DNA of 64,000 bases from Rana temporaria (taxonomy: Eukaryota; Chordata; Amphibia; Anura; Ranidae): contig NC_053491.1 in NCBI RefSeq assembly GCF_905171775.1, forward strand, positions 306,143,841-306,207,840, read 5' to 3'. The translations under genes and the position numbers were made by a program. Positions 56,503-64,000 of the stretch are shown in pieces (within the stretch, counting starts at the first letter, position 1; every line of letters begins with the position of its first letter). Under the pieces are notes generated by a model. That model was not told where the DNA came from and ran no database searches. It was given only the letters and a program-made list of their open reading frames with translations.

Positions 56503-57420
56503 TCAACTGTAAACGTCTCCACTTCCGGATGGTTCACAGGACCCTGAGACAGTAGGTCTTTCCTGAGTGGTAGTTTCCACGGTGGTTTTGTGGCTAAATT
56601 CTGAAGTGATGCAAACCACGGTCTTTTTGGCCAGTAGGGAGTGATTAAGATCAGACTGGCTTTTTCTTCCCTGAACTTTCTTAGGACTAGTGGTTATTAG
56701 TGTGAAACGGGGGGAAGGCGTAGCACAGTGGTAGTGCCACCGCTGGGCCAGAGGTCTATGGCCACTGCCTGGTCTTCTCTGTGAAGGGAGAAGAATTTCC
56801 GTACTTTCGCATTTTGTTGGTTGGCGAACAGGTCTATCTGTGGTTGACCCCATTCCTGAGTGATTGACGTGAAAACTTCCGTGTTTAAGCTCCATTCTGC
56901 CTCCACTATGCGTCTCCTGCTTAGCAGGTCCGCTAACAGGTTTTGAGACCCTTTTAGGTATATCGCTGACAGGGATGCTAAATTTAGTTCTGCCCAAGAC
57001 AGCAGATGGTTGGCCAGCTGCATAAGACCTCTGCTTCTGGTTCCCCCCTGCTTGAGTACATACGCCACAGCTGTGGTGTTGTCCGACAGGACCTGCACGT
57101 GGTGACCCTTCACCATCTGATGAAAGGCCTGAAGCCCCAGGAATATAGCCCTTAATTCTCTCCAGTTTGAAGACCTTCTGGCTTCTGGTTTGGACCAGGT
57201 GCCTTGAGCAGTCTGTCCCTCTAGATGGGCTCCCCAACCCCAGGAACTCGCGTCTGTTAGGCGCTTTTCTACCGGAAAGACCCAGGGAAGACCCTTGGTT
57301 AAATTGACGGGATTTCTCCACCACCAGAGTGCTCTTTTTACGTTTGATGTCAATCTGATACGCTTCTCTAGCGACTCCTGGTGTGACCAGGATTGAAGAA
57401 TGCTCCTCTCCCAATTACAA
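56503..57420 (-). pseudogene. DIRS E RT end and RNase H (broken)
   Basis: The minus-strand open segment 56697-57353 shows ALWWWRNPVNLTKGL, DASSWGWGAHLEGQTAQGTW (RNase H start), VLSDNTTAVAYVLKQGGTRS and YLKGSQNLLADLLSRR. The segment runs toward the extension near 56500-56690 with frameshifts. The RT catalytic box is not in this copy because L1-E replaces it. Confidence 0.8.
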
Positions 57421-57616
57421 AAAAAGTTTCACAGCGGGGAGTGGCCTAATGGCGGTGGAGTAGAAGCACACTAACTCCAGAGCTCCTCTTGCCTCCGTCC
57501 GCCTCCCGACCAATATTGGAAGCCGAGTAAATACCCACAGCCATAATCTAAAAACGGCGTTTGCAGCGTGAGCAGCCTGGGTGGGTGTTGCTGGCTACGA
57601 GCGGCGCATACCTGGG

Positions 57617-58799
57617 ATGAAGGAGGAGGTGCGATCCAAAGTCCGCGTCCAGGCTGAGATTCAGCAATATTTCCCGCAGACCAGAGCAGCTGCAAGCCGG
57701 AATCGATCCGCGGTATCACGTGACACCACAAGCGCAGACATACACATATCCAGCGTGTCAGGGAAAGTGATACGGCGTTACATCGGATACTATCCCAGTG
57801 ACAGTCACGAGAGAGGAGAGAGAAGCGGCAATGCGGAGGGGGATGCGGTCAGACCAGGAAGAGACGGCTCAGCAGCACCACGAGGTGGAAGCCAGAGAGA
57901 TAATACAAGAGCCGGAGCTCAGAGACCTGAAAGCAATGCTACTCACCCTCCCTACACGTGCGGACATACTTGCTCTGCCCACCAAGAGCAGAGATGGAGG
58001 CTCTAGTACTGCGGATGGAGGAGTCTTACAGAAAGGAGCTGGAAACTGTACAGGAAGATGTACAGCAACTGTCAGATAAGTTGGCCAATGTAGAAGTTGT
58101 GGGGGGGTTGTTGGAGAGGCGGGTGGCAAGCCTAGAACAGGTACAGAGATCACAGGCTCAGCAAGTAGATTCCCTACAGCTCAAAATTGAGGAAATTGAG
58201 GACCGCAGTAGGAGGAAGAATTTGAGGTTTAGGGGGGTACCCGAGTCAATCGGGAAAGAAGTTTTACAGCAAACAATTGAAGCAATATGTCACCAATTGA
58301 TGAACCCCCCTATCTCTCAGCCCCTCGAGTTTGAGAGGTTGCATAGAGCCTTGGGGCCCTCCATCAGAAAATTTAAACAGGCCAAGAGATGTAATTTGCC
58401 GTTTTCATTTTTTCTCACATAAGGAACTTATAAGCCGGAAGGCATGGGCTGCAGGAGAGATTATATTGAGGGGTCCGGATACAGATACTGCCAGATCTCT
58501 CTCGCGCCACCCTACAGAGAAGGGCAATGCTGCGTACAGTACTGGACAGAGTAAGCAAGCAGGAGGGACTTACCGATGGGGTACCCAATTGCGGTTATAA
58601 TAAAAAGGAACTCACAGACATTCCATTTACAACAACCCCTAGAACTCCCAGAGATGTTTAAGTTTATGGACATAGAGGCGATAGAAGTACCAAATTGGCT
58701 ACAACACTTACCAGGGAGCTCAAGAGGTATAGCCAAGCCTATAGGACAGAGGAGGCCAGAGCGAGAGAAAGGAGAGCGATATAGTACCCCATTAAAGAA

Positions 58800-58800
<1 letters not shown>
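57617..58800 (+). pseudogene. L1-E ORF1 (three or more frames)
   Basis: The N terminus begins MKEEVRSKVRVQAEIQQYF. A coiled-coil stretch runs over about 57990-58200 (EESYRKELETVQEDVQQLSD, LERRVASLEQVQRSQ). Next is EIEDRSRRKNLRFRGVPE (about 58195-58250), the RRM entry typical of L1 ORF1p, then FERLHRALGP and, after a frameshift, RDVICRFHFFSHKELI (about 58390-58430). The C-terminal domain follows to about 58800. Frameshifts near 57800, 57960, 58370 and 58600. Confidence 0.8.
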
Positions 58801-60390
<1,590 letters not shown>

Positions 60391-60395
60391 CATGA

Positions 60396-63300
60396 ACGTA
60401 AAGGGACTTAATGTCCCTGAAAACGCAGGATGTTGATGAATGACCTGCGGATAGCAGGGACAGACATAGCCTACATTCAGGTGACGCATTTTTAGAACAG
60501 AGGGGTATCCCCTATTGCCAAAACAGGTTCTTCCAGTAGCTTATCCGCAGGAAACCAGGAAGCAAAATCCAAAGGGGTCTCTATACTGATATCAAATAGA
60601 ATTCCTTGACTTTGGAAGATAGACACCAAGACTCAAAAGGAAGATACCTCTTCCTGAAAGGGATGATAGGAGGAATTAAAAGTAACCCCTAGCTACGGTC
60701 TATCTACCTAATGTGCACCAAGACACCTTCATGAGGAAAATCTTGAAAGAGCTGATGGGAATTTTCAGAAGGGAGGTTAATCTTGGGGGGAAGATTTTAA
60801 TATCCCCTGAACCCAAAAATAGACACCTCGAAGGGAACCTCATCTGCCACAGAGGGGGTCAGACGGGGGGTCTTGCGCAGTCTTTACGAAGCTCAATTGG
60901 TAGATGCATGGAGGACGATGAACGGAGAGGAAAGGGATTACACTTTCTACTCCAACCCACACCAGGTGTATTCTAGAATAGATCTGTTCATGATCCCCAC
61001 TATCTGATCTCCTCGGTGGTAGAGGTATCTATTGGAAGTATAACATGGTCGGACCATGCTCCGGTCAGTTTACGCATCATATTGCTTAATACAGGGCCCA
61101 CCCAGGAGAGAAGGTGGCGACTAAATGAAGCTTCTGCAGAACAAGGAAGTGAGGGAAGACGTCGCCCGGGAAATTACAGAATATTTCCAAATAAATGATA
61201 CCCCGGGAGCAATCCAGGGATGGTATGGGAAGCGCCTAAGGCGGTGATTAGAGGGGTCTTGATTAGACATGGAAACAAATTTAAAAAGGAAGCGAGAACA
61301 ACAGGTTAAAAATATACTAGCAGAAATTCAGGAACTGGAACTCCAACATAAAAAATTACACTCCCCCCCAGATAGCAAAGAACTGAGCCACCTGAGAAGA
61401 CAGATTACAGATATCTTACGTTATAAAGCCAAAGCAAGCATACAAAGAGGAAGGAAAATAAATTATGAATTCGGAGATAAGTGCAGTAAATTGCTAGCTG
61501 GGAAACTGAAGGAGAAGAGCCAACAGACTATGTCCCACAAATCAAGGGGAAGGAGGGTCAATTAAAACGGAAACCAAAAGACATAGTGGAAGAGTTTAGT
61601 AGATATTACTCCTCTCTATATAATCTGAAACAGCTATCAGTAGAGCCATCAAAAATAGAAGAATATCTCTCAGTAACTGAATTAGCCAGGCTGTCACCAA
61701 TTGCCCCGAGACAGTTTAGAAACCCCGATTTCGACAGAAGAATTAGAGGCCGCACTAAAAACTATGGCAGACGGGAAAGCCCCGGGCCCAGATGGCTACA
61801 CAATAAGATACTAAAAGAATTCGGAACATTATTGGAGGGCAGTTAACAAAACTCTTTAATGAAGTGGGCCAGACGGCTACTTTCCCGCCGGACTCATTAC
61901 TGGCCCATATTATAGTTATCCATAAAGAGGGGAAGGACCCAGCGGAGTGTAGTAGTAGCTATAGGCCGATTTCGCTACTAAATTCCGATTTAAAACTTTT
62001 TACGAAAGTATTAGCAAGACGAATTCAGGTATGGCTACCCGAGCTGTTGATAGGGATCAAGTAGGGTTTGTTCCCACAAGGGAGCAAGAGATGGCACAAT
62101 AAGGGTCCTCAACTTGGTGCATGGGGCGGGTTGACGGGGATATCCCTTGCGTGTTCCTAAACACCGACGCCGAGAAGGCTTTCGATAGAGTGAGTTGGAA
62201 GTTCCTGTTTTCAGTGCTGAGACATGTTGGGATGGGGAAATATGTTAAGCTGGATTGGGAGCGTATACACAGACATACGTGCGGCAGTGAGAGTAAACGG
62301 GATATTTTCCAAAAATTTTCAAATTACAAATGGAACGCGCCAGGATGTCCCCTGTCGCCGCTACTATTTGTGCTATCTCTGGAGCCCTTATTGAGAAAAT
62401 ACGCCAAAACCCAGATATACAGGGTATCCAGATAGGGGAGGGGAGCCATAAAGTAACAGCTTTTGCAGACGATATGCTGTTCACAGTATCAAACCCCCAT
62501 GTCTCTCTCCCCAATCTAGTCAAAGAAATAATCAATTTGGAGAGTTCTCTAACTTAAAAATAAACAAGCAAATCGGAAGCAATGAGCGTGTCGATGACAC
62601 CTCAGAAACGGGAGATTGCACAACAAAATTTTGGCTTTAAATGGAGGACCGCACTTAAATACTTGGGTACCCTGATCCAGCAAACTTAAAAGAAGTTTTT
62701 TTAAAATAAAATTTCCCACCGCTTTATAACTTAATAAGAACTCACTTGAGAAGTGGCAACACGGATTTCACTCTTGGTTCGGTAAGAAACATAATTAAAA
62801 TGAATATCTGCCAAAAATTACATATTTGTTTCAAACTCTGCCAACGAATATACCACAGGCCTTTCTCCGACAAATGGAGTCTTTTTGATGAGATTTATTT
62901 GGGCGGGGGGAAAAAGGCAAGGATAAAAAAAAGAGGTGATGAGGTTACAAGGTGCTTTGGTGGAATGGCAGTTCCAGATATTGCCAAATATTACCAGGCG
63001 GCACACCTGACGAGATAATAGACTGGTTGTAGAAACGGACACAATAAAAGGTGGGTAGAAGTTGAACAGCAGTCTTGCTCAATGGAACTAAGTAGGGCCC
63101 CCTTGGGTTATAAAACACTACCAAGTAAGATGAAGAAACACCCTACAATTGGTCCAACGCTGTTAATTGCAGCTAAAATATGCAAAAATCCAAAATTTTC
63201 TACAAAATGCTCCCCCCTATTTCCCATATTGGGGAACCCAGGATTTTCACCAGGCACAGGAGGAATAGTTTTCAACAAATTAAAAGAAAGGGGCAAGGTG

Positions 63301-64000
63301 CAGGTATCACACTTTCTACAATTAAACACAGCCGGGGTAGTATGGCCATCAATAGAGGATTTGACGAGGAGAGGGGGGAACTATGAGCTAAGTGCTTGGC
63401 AAGCACTTCAATTAAGCTACTTCTTAAGATCTTTGGGACAACCATCTAATTTTCAGCGACAACCAACTAAGTTTGAACAATATTGTGATGAGGAGGAACC
63501 AATACAAAGAGTAAGTTCAAAGATGTATAGAATATTGAACTCCCCTCAAGAAGACTTTGAGTTGCCGGGATTGAGAAAATGGGAGAGAGATCTGGGGAGA
63601 AATTTTTCACAGACCCAGCGTAAACACATAATACATTTAGCATTACAATCCTCAATATCTACACGTATACAGGAATCCAACTATAAAACTACTGACCCAA
63701 TGGTACTATACCACCAGAAAAGCTGCACAGATTTAGTAAGGAAAACTCTGAGCATTGTTGGAGATGTGGGCTGGAGCAGGAACTTTACTACACATTTCTG
63801 GTCATGTGTAAAAGTAAGAGATTACTGGAAAGAAGTCCAGAGAATCGTTCAAAAATTTACGGAACACCAGATTCCGGACGATCCGGCCTTTTTCCTGCTC
63901 CATTGCTCACAAATCCCAATGCGAGAATATAAAAAATCGGTGATATGTCACCTGATAAATACGGCCAAACAAGGGATAACATTACTGTGGAGAGATAGCA
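60396..64000 (+). pseudogene. L1-E ORF2: endonuclease-RT (many frameshifts, 3' end outside)
   Basis: Starts near 60393 with MNVKGLNVPEN, parallel to L1-A. The endonuclease ends with ITWSDHAPVSL (about 61042). RT contains CSSSYRPISLLNSDLKLFTKV (near 61950), NTDAEKAFDRVSW (62160), an F-A-D-D box at 62462-62473, and SNPHVSLPNLVKEI. It continues to the knuckle region near 63750. Many small deletions break the frame, far more than in L1-A, so it is a much older or more decayed copy. Confidence 0.85.

Larger units (their letters stand above)
55123..57420 (-). mobile_element. DIRS element E, 5' part lost to L1-E
   Basis: Minus-strand copy. The left outer end (55123-55164) is repeated as a perfect 42-bp complement at 55372-55413, the first half of its internal complementary region. 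Then come the recombinase pseudogene and the RNase H-RT region. The copy ends at about 57420 in RT sequence, where L1-E begins. Gag, leader and right terminus are missing in this window. Confidence 0.85.

Overview
This window looks like repeat-saturated nuclear DNA from a large vertebrate genome, most likely a frog. That placement is an inference: tyrosine-recombinase DIRS retrotransposons, L1/Tx1-type LINEs, hAT elements and TTAA-flanked foldback MITEs are layered through each other, and several families resemble repeats I associate with ranid frogs. I see no bacterial or organellar genes, no rRNA or tRNA, and no complete host gene. The only candidate host sequence is one possible 59-nt exon at 37074-37132 on the minus strand.

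Layout. 1-2490: an AT-rich transposon-like repeat holding an evolving 18/42-bp minisatellite and then a chain of nine hairpins. 2686-4282: an older repeat, then a 5'-truncated Tc1 copy split by a TTAA foldback MITE. 4937-5525: a hAT-type MITE with an 8-bp target duplication. 5530-7960: the remains of an L1, split by a second hAT MITE. 8287-8772: another TTAA foldback. 9203-14395: DIRS element A (minus strand) with both inverted termini. 14474-14619: a GAAA microsatellite. 14620-21792: DIRS element B (minus), split by a 1.1-kb retroposon and a 2.1-kb hAT element that carries a 27-bp minisatellite and a palindrome; B ends in a 100-N assembly gap. 21893-27582: L1-A (plus), with an ORF2 that is open except for three homopolymer frameshifts. 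27598-29531: L1-B, a 5'-truncated copy with clear target duplications. 29532-34975: a giant, almost pure purine satellite. 35255-37024: foldback and MITE-type repeats. 37880-47115: two abutting DIRS fragments, C1 and C2 (minus), the second split by L1-C (plus). 47253-48206: a palindrome and a TTAA foldback. 48531-53863: DIRS element D (minus), the best-preserved one, inside an older repeat. 55123-57420: DIRS element E (minus), cut by L1-E (plus), which runs off the window end.

How the parts relate. None of the genes forms a host pathway; they are mobile-element genes. DIRS elements encode Gag, RT-RNase H with a C-terminal extension, and a tyrosine recombinase. In A, D and E the ends and the internal complementary region (ICR) fit the published DIRS circular-intermediate model: the ICR is the reverse complement of one or both outer ends. 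L1 elements encode an ORF1 RNA-binding protein and an ORF2 endonuclease/RT. All DIRS copies lie on the minus strand and all LINE copies on the plus strand. The very long open frames over the satellites are artefacts of stop-free repeat units.
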